Assembly (NCBI GenBank): GCA_037039685.1
Contig: JAWNGF010000002.1
Location: 1,054,001-1,118,000, forward strand
Direction of reading: 5' to 3'
Length of the DNA stretch: 64,000 bases
Source of the DNA: Ceratobasidium sp. AG-K
Taxonomy: Eukaryota > Basidiomycota > Agaricomycetes > Cantharellales > Ceratobasidiaceae
The notes beneath the pieces are model-generated. The model worked only from the letters and a program-made list of their open reading frames with translations, was not told where the DNA came from and did not search any database. The translations under genes were made by a program, and so were the position numbers. Every line of letters starts with the position of its first letter. Position 1 is the stretch's first letter. Positions 23,345 to 34,077 of this stretch are shown here, piece after piece.

Positions 23345-24234
23345 GGTCCCTCTGTTAGTTCCGAGTTGGTCATCCCGTCACAGTAGAGCCAGATATATAG
23401 GGCCTTTCTAAACGAATCCAAGGGCGGGTGTTTTTTTGGGCTCGGGTTACATCGTCACTTGATTCACTCACGGCCGGCTATGGATCATACGATCACTATC
23501 ACTCGGATCTGCCCGGAGATTGGAAGAATTGTTATACCTACTAGTGCAAATGCTGGTTGGGCCTACGCTTGTTAGTCTGACTGTGGGGTTTATCAAGAAA
23601 GCGCCAAGGGACGTAGTTGATATGGCAGATTACCGCTATCTATGCTTGGGGCTTATCGGGCCATATTTGCATCAACGGTGGAAATAAACGACGTGACCTA
23701 ACTATAGTGTCGTCGACGTCAATCCACGCTGTTGCCTGAGGCACTACTGCATTGGAGCATTGTAGAACCCAATTTCCCACGTGGGTCGAGTCCAGATGCC
23801 GAAGTCGATGTGAGTCACTGGCGTACTACAGTAAGGACTACCTAGGTCTATAACTTGTCATCGTCGGCAGATGTGCATATAAAACACCCTCGTCGCTGAG
23901 TTCCGAATAGTTACATCCCGGCTCATTAATCATGCGAGAGTTAAGCGACACAACTATATCGGAATGCAAAATTCAAAAAGCCGGTCATGCCTGGAGGCAA
24001 GCGGGACCTCCCCGCCCGAGAACGCCCCACCCCACGGGACTGAATGCTAGCCGAGATGCTGTTCCCCAACCTGGTTCCTTCGGCCGTACCACATGGGATG
24101 CATCGTAGTAGTAGCAAATTTAACATTCCGAGTCCCACAAATTGATGGCTCGCCAAGTATTTATCGGCAAGTGCTTCTCGTCTATTCTTACCACCCCCCT
24201 CTGGGCGTACAACCCCTGCCCCTCATACCCCCTC
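23345..24234. other. Intergenic, about 890 bp
   Basis: No coding potential recognised on either strand. Contains short AT-rich and GC-rich patches. The last part should be the promoter of the amino-acid permease gene. Confidence 0.4.
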
Positions 24235-26235
24235 ATGAGTGACTCTAGGTCTTCGCCTGTCGAAAAGGGCTCATATCCCATGGCTGAGAAGTCGAGTTCG
24301 CACGACGTCGAGAAGAATGAGCTCGCACTCGACGGTGTTCAGACGTCTACTATTGTGGTCGGCGGGCTTGGTAAGTCGTGTGACGTGCCATAGCTGCTCG
24401 AGCTTGCCTTTTAATACTTTCAAACGAAGATCCCAACGCGCCTGAGGGTACTGTACATCGCCGACTTAAGGCCCGTCACTTGGCCATGATTGCACTTGGT
24501 GGCACAATCGGAACAGGTCTGTTCGTTGGTTCTGGCGGTGCGCTCGCCACAGGTGGCCCAGTCGGCACACTGCTCGGATATGTGAGCACAACTTATATTC
24601 AATCTAACGACACCCGAGCTCACTGTTTGTGTTTCAGTTGATCATGGGTATCGTCGTATACTCTATGATGATTGCTCTCGGCGAGATGGCGACCTTGTTC
24701 CCTGTTTCAGGAGGGTTTACTCACTATGCAACAAGATGTAGGCAATATTTTCCTTGAGATTCGCCCAATACTGAACTACAAGCTAGTCATCGACCCGGCC
24801 GTAGGGTTTGCGCTTGGCGTCAACTACTGGTACTCGTTCGCGATCACTCTCCCCACCGAGCTCACGGCCGCAGCAATCGTCATCCAATACTGGAACACAA
24901 CGATCAACGTGTCTGCCTGGATCACGATTCTTTATGTGCTCATCCTCATTATAAACTTTATGGGTGTTCGCTGGTATGGCGAATTCGAGTTTTGGTTCTC
25001 AGCCATTAAAATCACCACCATCGTCGGCCTCATCATCCTTGGCATCGCGATTGACTGTGGTGCTGGACCAGCAAGTACGGGATACATCGGATTCAGGTAT
25101 TGGAAGGATCCTGGCCCATTCAATCAGATGACGATCAACAACGGCAACGACATCATTCCAGGAGCATGGGGACGTATGTCACCAAATCTTCACATGGGAT
25201 CTGACTCGAGCTGACATAAAATTGGTGTAGGATTCCTGGCGTTCTGGAGTGTTTTTGTACAAGCCGCCTTCTCATACCAAGGCACGGAGATCATCGCAGT
25301 AACCGTTGGTGAGGCTGAAAACCCGCGCCGCAACGTTCCCAAGGCCATTCGTCGTGTATTTTGGCGTATCCTGCTCTTTTATGTCCTGGGGATATTCGTC
25401 ATTGGCCTCCTCGTACCCTACAACTCGAACGAGCTACTCAATAATTCGGGCCACGACGCAAGCGCCAGTCCATTTGTTATCGCCATCAAGACCGCAGGAA
25501 TCAAAGGCTTGCCGAGCGTTATTAACGCAGTCATTTTGATCTCGGCATGGAGTGCCGGTAACTCGGACCTTTACGCGAGTTCCCGGACGCTATATGCGCT
25601 TGCTCTCGAAGGAAAAGCGCCAGCATTTTTGAGGAAGTGCACCAAGGGAGGGTTGCCAGTGTGGTGTGTTTTTGTCACGGTCTTTTTGGTCTTCTCGCCG
25701 TAAGTACGACCCCACATGACCACCCACGACCAATTCTGATTTTAACTTGCACCACCAGTACCTGAATGCCGGATCTGCGACCGCGGTAGAAATTTTCAAC
25801 TGGCTATACAACATTTCGTCAATCACGGGACTCATCACCTGGTCAACTATCCTCGTCTCCTACCTCCGCATGTACTACGGCCTTAAGAAGCAGGGTATTA
25901 GTCGCGACGATTTCCCATACAAAGCACCATTTCAGCCCTACGCGTCATGGTTCGGCGTTATTTTCGTCCTTCTCGTCCTCTTCTTTAACGGCTTCTCCGT
26001 TTTCCTGGCCGGTAACTGGAACGTCTCTGATTTCCTGGCCGCATACATTTGCCTTCCTATCTTCACCACGTGCTGGGCTTACTGGAAACTTTCCAAACGT
26101 TCCAAGTGGGTTCGCCTCGAGGACATGGACTTTACCACTGGCCGTCGAGAATTGGACGAAATTGACGAGCAAGAGACAGCGCGCTACAAGGCACCAAAGG
26201 GATTTTGGGAGAAGCTTTGGGACTGGCTGTTCTAA
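24235..26235 (+). CDS. Amino-acid permease, fungal YAT/AAP family
   Basis: Predicted plasma-membrane amino-acid/proton symporter of about 569 aa. Exons 24235-24370, 24430-24581, 24638-24737, 24787-25173, 25231-about 25688 and 25759-26235. The hydrophilic N terminus is followed by RRLKARHLAMIALGGTIGTG and LFVGSGGALATGGP, the family TM1 signature. Then come GEMATLFPVSGGFTHYATRF, DPAVGFALGVNYWYSFAITL, YQGTEIIAVTVGEAENPRRN (TM6 and the conserved loop), SAWSAGNSDLYASSRTLYAL and GLPVWCVFVTVF, and late helices to the C-terminal WEKLWDWLF. One junction is odd. The good donor after TTCTCGCC (25700) does not match the frame of the only good acceptor (25758). Phase is kept with a weaker GT at 25689, or if one base is missing there. 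An in-frame upstream ATG-less extension is ignored; MSDSRSSP is the start. Confidence 0.88.
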
Positions 26236-27602
26236 ATTCTGTACACCCACTCGTCCTTGATCGGCCCAGTTGTATTTTAGTTGTTTCATCTCTGCTATCC
26301 AGATCGATACCTCAATGAAAGAAACGTTGAAAACCACTGTCGACCAATTATATCTAGACTAGCCACAGTCTTCTTTGCGGAAACCGAACAGATATCAACA
26401 AATTTTACGATAACCTTTTGCTCCCACCAGGGCGCTGAGAAGGAAGTAGTTTTAAACAAATTATAGCTAAATTGCTTGTTGACGGATCATGTCGCAGCAA
26501 TTCTGTCAGCTAACAAAGGCAGAAACTGAAGCTAGCATTCCCAAAGTCCTTGAAGAATAAGAACCAGAGAGCCAGACCGACCGGATACCGAGTCCCTATT
26601 ATAGGGTTACGCGGGGTCGGTATACCAGTGGTCGGTGCAATACACCTGGTACATGGAATGGGTGGAATCCAACCTCAACATCTGTAGGATTCCCTTCACC
26701 TCTCCACCGTCGCGGTGATCGTTGTGCGCGCACACCTCATACGCAGCGGAACTACTCGGGTGAAACGGTGTCTGGGTTGATCGGGGCTTAGTAGATGCTT
26801 AGGCTATTGCTGGCTTCTTGGGATTGAAATATTTTAGAGCATCAATGCTCAAGTAAATCATGGACCCGCGTAAACAGTGTATGGCGCGGTGGTTTTCACT
26901 TTAACACATGACACGCCAGTCATTTGGTGGGGCTTGTAATTTACGCGCGGCTTGGATCATCTGAGTGTTGCTGTAGCGCAGTCAGGGGCTACTGAATAGG
27001 GTGACTGATCGGATGATCCAGGCTTCATAACTAAATCTACATTGGTCGCAACTATATCAATTTTGCCGAGAAATACTTTGCTATTCCAACCTTGACTACT
27101 GGACTACATGCTAGATCGGATGATTTACCTCTTATGTTGTGAGGGGGAGAGTACGAGTGCATATATTCTTCACCAAATCAATCCTTGATCTGCACAATAA
27201 TATGTTATAATGGTGGGACTGGGGTGACCATGAGACTGCTGCTCCGCAGATACAGATATATACTTCAACGACGCAAGGGCGATTCAATGCATGGTCACAC
27301 CGAGGTGCTCGGGGAAAGTAGTACCCAAGAGTGCGCTTTCCAAAACAGGTGTAGTAACAATTCAATAACAGCGTGCATAGATTGTAACTGTGGCTTCAAT
27401 TTTGGACATCTCCTAAGATGTGATGCTTGAGAGAAAAGGTAATGTTGTAGACTAGATGTTCGCCGCATACACCTTAGTTTACCTTGGGTATGGCTGACGC
27501 GTGTCAGGCCTGGAAGGAGGTTAGTCGCATGGTATGGTTAACAATTGAATGCTAACCCCCGGCTCCATATCCATATTCAAGAACGCTTGTATCAGTTTAA
27601 TC
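26236..27602. other. Convergent intergenic region, about 1.37 kb
   Basis: Between the 3' ends of the permease and the P450. AT-rich, only short ORFs on both strands, none with recognisable motifs. No terminal repeats or tRNA-like structure found by eye. Confidence 0.4.
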
Positions 27603-29680
27603 CTAATGCACTCGTTTCTTAAACATGAGCTTGATGTCAACGGGGACCATCGTGACTTCTTGCCTCCACCGAAGCAGCCTTTCCTTCCGAGCTTCCCATG
27701 CCATGTCCAACATACTATCCTTGCACCGTATGTCCCAGTCTTGCGCGAGCGTAGCAATGGTCCGTACTGCTTCCGCAACGGCAAACCCGCGACCAATGCA
27801 CCCCCGAGGACCGTCCGAGAATGGCATGAATGCGTGTTTTGGCCAGTCAGACTCGAGGAACCGGCTTGGTTCAAAATCAGCGGCATTCGCCCCCCAGTAT
27901 AGCGCTGGGGACGAGTAGCAACGGCGCACGTAAGAGACTCATCAGAGACACTCTTGGGGGCGTAACACTTACTGCTCATGTGCAATCCATAAATATCTGC
28001 CACAACGCAGTCACCCTTGCGCAAAGGAACACCGAATGACTGATTGAACGTATCACAGGTCGGATTGTTCGAATCGCGTCTCGTTCCAGGGAGCACAGTA
28101 TCCTCTCCCACAGTACAAGATACAATAGGCTCTGCAGGAAAGTGGCGCATTGTTTCATTGAAAACTGCTTGAGTGTAGGCCTGGAGTGGGGCATATGAGC
28201 TCTGAACACACTATTAATCCATGTACCTACCAGCTGGCGGAAATCCGCCTTGTAAGAAGATGCATCCCTGGCGGCTGGGTTGATATGGGCACGAGGCCAT
28301 AGCCTGTCGGCTTCCCCGCGAACTTGGGCATGAATAGCGGGGTAAAGTGCGAAAACTGCTGTCACAAAAGCGAGTGTGTGCGCTGTGGTATCTGTTTATA
28401 TACTACTTGTAAAGATCCGCCATAGAGATGATTGCAATCGAATTCACTCACCATGGCCAGCGAGCAAAAACACCTTATGACAAGACCATTAGGACCCAGT
28501 AATCCTCAATATAGTATATACTAACATATGCATTTGATAAGAGTTCACGAGCTGTGAGCTTTTGGTCTTCATTGAGTGTGGTGTTCCCCTGTAGCAACCC
28601 CCGTAACAAGCTGCCTTGCTTTCCAGTTGACATCGGTTCCGAGTCGTCGGCGATACCACAATATAATCTTTCTTGAATGAGTCTATTAAGGTGCCGTTCC
28701 ATCTCCTCAAACGCAAGCTTCGTTCTTGCGAATACTGGGACAGGAAGATTATATGCCCAAGACGGAGTCAGTGCCCGCCACGCCGTAAGGCCGACCGCCT
28801 GAGTAACAGCCGCAGAGAACGAAAGCCGATTAGATGCATCATCTTCTTCAGACGAGTAATCCCATGGAAACTGCTCTCCAAAGCCAACCGAGGCGATTGT
28901 ATTGAGTGCAACCTTGTTATACATGCACTCTGTAGCGAATGCCTCCACTTTAGTGCGGAAGACATACCTTATTTAAAGCCTTAACAGTGTCTACCTCTAC
29001 CTCATCTCGGCCAGCACTTTGAATCTCGTTGAACCAATCCCCGAGTACGCGGTTAGTTTCCTGCCACACCAGTGAATAGGTTCTCTGTAAGGCTATCAGC
29101 ATCAACCCAAGAAATCGGGAAATAACCAAACCTCGGCGAAGGCCAGCCTAGAAGCTTTACGATATCGCTTCCATAGGGCTCCCTCGCTCGCAAAGATGTT
29201 CGGGCCGTGGAACATGATTAATTCGTACTGGATGCCACTGGTAAAGTTTGGGTATTTTCATGGAGTAATGAGGCGCACCGAAGACATATCTTTTCTAAAT
29301 CTGGTTTCGTGGAAATTTAGAATCTGGTAACAGGCCTCGGTGTTGGCGAACCAAACCGCGGGAAGTAGCGTTTCGAGCTGTGCGACACCCAGGACGGTCG
29401 AACCAGCTTTTTCGTATGGTCGAAAGCCCGCATGTAGGTCTCCCAGCTTGTGCTTTGGCCACGTCGGAAAGATCAGGCGTGTGGTTCGCTCGATGGACCA
29501 TAGCTGAAAGTTCCAGGACGGTACTAGCCTAGCACAGTGGCGTTTTAATAAATTTTCGCCAACTAATGGAGAGCGGACTTGCCTCAAAGTCTGAACCAAA
29601 CGCTGTAAGCGTGCCCATAGTCGGGCCGTGTAGACAGTGAGAATGATCAGAAGCAGCGAAACAACGGACAGCAGTATCAT
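27603..29680 (-). CDS. Cytochrome P450 monooxygenase
   Basis: ER-anchored haem oxygenase; substrate unknown. The start at 29680 gives an N-terminal anchor (MILLSVVSLLLIILTVYTAR). After VPSWNFQLWS the chain passes through YELIMFHGPNIFASEGALWK and RYRKASRLAFAE (C-helix WxxxR type). The I-helix motif is restored by splicing as FLLAGHDTTAHTLAFVTAVF. The K-helix ExxR is in AVFNETMRHFP, the PERF-like region is FEPSRFLESDWP, and the haem loop is FSDGPRGCIGRGFA, matching FxxGxRxCxG. Eight or more small introns; joins were checked at the I-helix, K-helix and N-terminal region only. One N-terminal intron (about 29575-29522) appears to use a GC donor (GCAAGT). All catalytic signatures are intact, so it should be functional. 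The length and helix order are normal for class II fungal P450s. Confidence 0.87.
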
Positions 29681-29786
29681 TGATGTCGAAGTGTATTCCG
29701 GTCAACGTGCTGCGCCAGCACGACACTCGGAGCAGTATCGCCCTTGCTCGCATCGGCGAGGTCTTCGGCGATACAATGCTGATAGT

Positions 29787-30000
29787 GATTACAGCAAACG
29801 TCAATTCGATAGTCGCACCCCGTTTTCGTGATCATCAAAATCTGTCCGGGATGTCACAGGATGTCGACGGACTGGTTGTATCCGAGCCTTGTCTCAATCT
29901 CCTAATAGGGCATGTGGTAATGCGTCATCTTAGCCACCATCAAACCCCTCTGATGTTATGGGTTCGAGCAGCTAAATTAGATAGATATTCATAAGTAGCC
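29787..30000 (+). repeat. Left arm of inverted repeat
   Basis: Begins TTACAGCAAACG and ends AAGTAGCC. It is copied in reverse orientation at 30620-30834. It includes a chance open frame that also appears, translated, in the other arm; that reflects DNA identity, not a conserved protein. Confidence 0.85.
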
Positions 30001-30619
30001 GGCATATGCAAGCCTACTCGTAGTGTTTTGGGTGCGGCGAGGTTCTGGCTTGATGCACGCGTCGAAAGCGGCGCAATTCAGCTGCCAGAGGCGGGCACAC
30101 GAAGCGCAACGGGCAATCGTATATGGTGGATTCGAGGCTATATGCGCCCAAGGAATAGGGGTGAAACCCTGACAAACCTAAGCAATGGGCGGGTACTGCG
30201 CTCCCCACTAGCGCATTGAACCCCAAAATACATATAAAGAAGTGGCTCCGAATGCGATCCAATTATGTCAAGGAGATCTCTCGACGAGTACATTGTGTAT
30301 ACTAGCAATATCTCTACATTTAATTGCACCCATTGCTTTACTCATTTCCTACTTACTTGCCCAATATTAGGCAAGGATAGAATCCGGTTCTCAAGTGCGC
30401 AAATTGCAAAAGCTGCGAAAGCGCAGCATTCACATCCACTTCCAAGGGCTTGAAGAACAATCTTCGAGGAGCGAAAACGTTGTAAACCGTTTCGCCCCGA
30501 ATTCACCGCCCAGAGGCCGTGAGGATGATGGGAATCAAAGGACTGACTACAAGGCTCCTTAGCCGCTCGAAGTGAGCCTCTATTCCTTGGTGTCTCGAAT
30601 AACAATGAAGCCCCGGGAA

Positions 30620-30834
30620 GGCTACTTGTGGATATCTATCTAATTTAGCTGCTCTAACCCATAACATCAGAGGGGTTTGATGGTGGCTAAGATGACGCAT
30701 TACCACATGCCCTATTAGGAGATTGAGACAAGGCTCGGATACAACCAGTCCGTCGACATCCTGTGACATCCCGGACAGATTTTGATGATCACGAAAACGG
30801 GGTGCGACTATCGAATTGGCGTCTGCTGTAACCA
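30620..30834 (-). repeat. Right arm of inverted repeat
   Basis: Reverse complement of the left arm. The differences seen are CAGACG for CAAACG, GCCAA for GTCAA, one C/A change in GGGTTC/A, and two changes in ATTCAT/ATCCAC. Confidence 0.85.
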
Positions 30835-31174
30835 GAAGTCAGAGAAATAGGGAAGTGTATGCGCGATTTGATAAGATCACGTGGTCATTGACTTGCGTCA
30901 TGCAACGTCACTCTTGGCTGCAGATCATTAGCAGTTCGCCTGGCGTACTGCTGGAGTTCATATTCGAAATTCGGATAAAAATACAATGGTATAGTGTACA
31001 CGGCAATACATAGCTTATCATACGATTAGCGGTTCATTGCTTGTGTTGGATCGTTTTTTCAACGCAGCAATGACAGTGAAGGAATAGCTGCAACAACACA
31101 TGAAGATGACAGGGTTGTGGTGCCGATTGGGACCACTCACCAGATATAAAGGCAAGTTTAGAAATCCTCAAAAG

Positions 31175-31620
31175 TTACGCGCCAAGTGCCATCACTTTTT
31201 CTCGGAGTGAGGGTGGAACAGGAGCCTCTTTCGAGACCTCCCGTAACGCGCGAACGTAATGTGGTGACGATGGCGAAGAGCCGTTACTTGAATTTCCAGC
31301 GTGTTGAGCAGAATCACCAGCAGTCTTTATGGCAATAGGTTTGGAGTCTCGAGGCGACTGCTCCTCGGGATGGAATGGATACTCGAACATATTGGAAGTT
31401 GAGAATGGCGTTCCTAATCGCAAGTCAGTCTGGGTATCCTTCGGCACAGCAAAGCGAACTTACCAATGAATTTCTCGTTTGGGGAGTGAGCTGGTACTAG
31501 CTGTCCCCGAGACACTACTCGGTAGTCCGGCGGCGTTCGCAGAGCACGGTCAAGTTCATCATCTACAGACGAGTCGGTCGGAAAACGCGAGAGAGCAGGG
31601 GTATTATTCATGTTAATCAT
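31175..31620 (-). CDS. Small uncharacterised protein, 131 aa
   Basis: Two exons (31620-31464 and 31413-31175) with a good 50-nt GTAAGT...TTAG intron join to 131 codons plus stop. The sequence is polar and probably disordered (MINMNNTPALSRFPTDSS, then FEYPFHPEEQSPRDSKP and NSSNGSSPSSPHYVRALREV), ending PSLREKVMALGA. I recognise no family. The clean intron and the joint phase support a real gene. The frame is open further upstream, so the start may be earlier. Confidence 0.5.
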
Positions 31621-31759
31621 GTCGGTAGCGTGATGGGGGAGTGGAGTGGAGCGCAAGGACCACCAGGTATATGAGGAGAAGAGACCGGGTTTATGACGGG
31701 GGTCGCTACTGCGGAAGCTATGACGGAGTAAAATAGGGTGCGGCCTTATCACGAGTCAA

Positions 31760-32952
31760 GTGCGACATTGACGCGGGGAAGCCCATACGATCGCCTTTAT
31801 ACACGTTGCGAACTACCCGTGATGTCATTGCCCCTGTCCAGATCCCAGCGCTGAGTGCCCGGTCTCGGCGCTCGTTAGGTTACTTGGGCTCGGCTCTCCG
31901 AATTTTTCTTGTATGTATCCTTGGTGGGGCCAGTCATCACCCGGAGTATGGTTACTCCAGGAATCGCGGCGGCCGTACGATCATGCCGCGGGAGCGCTCG
32001 TTCCGCATACATACCCGATACCGACGCAGACGAAAGCAAAAATATTCAATTTTTGAGTTGTTCAAGCCTGGGCACTCTGTGCCCTTCCTTGCCTACGGTG
32101 GGTATGGTATATGTGGTGCAGAGTGACCATGCCAAGGACCATCACTTGTCTCTCCTCAGTCCAAAGGTTTCTTGGTTCCGCACGGCCCCACACGGCTATT
32201 TCACACGATTCTAGGTCTCTTGCGTGGTTTGTCCTCGGGAAATCATTCGCAAGCAATACCACCAGTTCTTCCGACGCCGGCGAGGCCTCGACTTGGTGCT
32301 ACATCACTCGCTGTCTTTATCTCACTGGATGAGCTCTTGAGATTCACACACTGGGTGTTACATAATGATCTATGAGGGGGCTATTCTAACTTGACCTGAG
32401 CGCGATGTATATACTTGGGTCCTGGCGGGAAGATAATAGGTGAACTTTGTTCCTTGGCGATCTGCGTTTCAGCTGGGTACTACATCCGCTCGACCTTGCG
32501 TAATTATTATCTCTTGACCACCATCTCATCGACGATCGAATCGGTTTGCAAGTAGTCTGCAAACTCCGCGGCTTCTCGGCTGAAGCGGCTGGGGGCGGGA
32601 GGAGAGAGCAAATCATGCTGATTTTTACCCGGGCAGCCTGTTCGCACTACGCTAGAACTCGTCCTCGTTGTGCGTTGTTATACAAGCTGAACCATATACT
32701 GTACACAACAGCCACCGGGTTCCTTGGCCGGCGGATAAACCCAAGTTGGATAGGCGGGTAGATCCTTTATCTTTTTAGCTCCGTCGGAACCGCGCACATT
32801 GGACTGACCGACGACTTCCCTAGGCAGGAACAGGGTTCGTGTATCATCCTATCCCAAAGGCAGATGTGGGCGTGTTTCGTATAAATCTGTGGGTGGTGGG
32901 GCTCCCGTGGGTCACCAGCTAGGCTCGTCGCCCTCTCGGTTTCTCTGTAACC
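31760..32952. other. Intergenic, about 1.2 kb
   Basis: No recognisable gene. Scattered ORFs of 60-106 aa with no family features. Probably contains promoters of the two flanking small genes, which are divergent. Confidence 0.4.
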
Positions 32953-33489
32953 ATGCCCGAGCGTGCTCCAGTCGCCTACCCTGGTGTTGGGACAAATCAT
33001 ATTAATTTCTCGTTGCCGTTAAGACTTGCACAACATCGGTCGACGTCTTCGTTATCCCATCGTTCTTGCGCTTCTGCACAGAGATCGCCAACTCTTTTGG
33101 AAGTGCCTCATTCTGGACGCGAACGTGCCGCGTCTGTTCCATCCAGTCCCGCCTACACACTAGACCCAAGTGCGAACCCACCCAACCCACTTACCTATCT
33201 TCACCCCTCCGATGCAAAATCAAACCGGAGGCCAAAACCACAACTTCGCCTCGACCACCCTCGGATCCGAGCGGATTCTGCGTCGTCCCTCGAGGCCTCG
33301 TTGGTGGAGCTCGAACAGCTGATCGACGTGCTAGGCACACCGGCCCCTTACATTCAAAACTTTTTCGAGTATCAACCAGGGAGAAAGATGGAATTGGGTT
33401 CAAAACCGGCAAGACCAGCGGGATTACCTCAGGTTGTTCCTGAGCAAGCTAGGAGACCATTCAATCAGGCTGGCCCGAGGTGGATTTAA
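32953..33489 (+). CDS. Uncharacterised single-exon protein, 178 aa
   Basis: One uninterrupted frame from ATG 32953 to TAA. The first 110 residues are Ser/Pro/Arg rich and likely disordered. A more ordered segment follows (ADSASSLEASLVELEQLIDV, then LGTPAPYIQNFFEYQPGRKM), ending AGPRWI. No known domain seen. Serine-rich tracts such as RAASVPSSP look like phosphorylation sites, but this is only composition. The lack of introns is unusual in this neighbourhood. Confidence 0.5.
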   Translation: MPERAPVAYPGVGTNHINFSLPLRLAQHRSTSSLSHRSCASAQRSPTLLEVPHSGRERAASVPSSPAYTLDPSANPPNPLTYLHPSDAKSNRRPKPQLRLDHPRIRADSASSLEASLVELEQLIDVLGTPAPYIQNFFEYQPGRKMELGSKPARPAGLPQVVPEQARRPFNQAGPRWI

Positions 33490-33835
33490 GGCAACGCAAG
33501 GCTAAGAGCGATAAAGTGGACCTTTTTCGGATTAGTACTGGATACTATGTTACATAACGAACACCCTTCATTTGCTTTTCGTTCCGTTTTCGTTTTCATT
33601 TTTTTCGGGCTGCAGTTTTTGCCGTTGTCAAGTACATTAAAGCCATTGCAATATGTTGTGTGGAATCTTAGGTGAATCAGATATCTTGTAGTGGCACTAT
33701 CCATAGGCCACTAGAAGGGTTGTGTAACAAGGTCACTAATGGACGAAGACCTTCAGCTTGTGGTCCAACAAGCAAAAGTCTAAACTACCGCGGGTCCGGC
33801 TCATTGTGAAGAGACGTGAAGCAGACGCGGCGGGT

Positions 33836-33867
33836 CACGTGGTCAATCACGTGATCAGCAACACGTG
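33836..33867. promoter_or_regulatory. Cluster of three CACGTG E-boxes
   Basis: CACGTG occurs at 33836-33841, 33848-33853 and 33862-33867, all within 32 bp and about 210-240 bp upstream of the SUN gene start. The middle copy is within the palindrome TCACGTGA, the classic Cbf1/bHLH half-site context. Three copies at 12- and 14-bp spacing are unlikely by chance and suggest a bHLH regulatory site for the SUN gene. Confidence 0.55.
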
Positions 33868-34077
33868 CTTTCGTGCAACAACACCATCAAGAGCGACCAC
33901 CAGAATTCGATCTCTCTTTTTATCTCCAACCGCGCCCAGCTCAGATTAACTGCATAGAACCCGCCTGTAGTCATTGATTAGAGACCACATACCTGGGGAG
34001 CGCACATAACCCTATTCACTACGGTAAGCCGAACACGACGTCAATTATGCTCTGCTGACGTCGCTGGATGCAGTTGG

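Larger units (their letters stand above)
29787..30834. mobile_element. Foldback/MITE-like element with ~212-bp inverted arms
   Basis: The left arm (about 29787-30000) and right arm (about 30620-30834) are reverse complements, differing by about 5 bases in 212 (roughly 98% identity by eye). A 619-bp centre separates them. The outer ends read TTACAGCA at both termini. No target-site duplication is obvious (flanks end AGTGA on the left and begin CCAGAAG on the right). The centre has no transposase-like frame, so if this is a transposon it is non-autonomous. It sits about 110 bp upstream of the P450 start codon. An inverted segmental duplication is the alternative. High identity implies a recent origin. 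Confidence 0.6.

Noticed and set aside
30503..30769. Protein MSQDVDGLVVSEPC... found in both inverted arms
   Set aside because: The match follows from DNA identity of the arms; no family resemblance and the frames are cut at arm ends.
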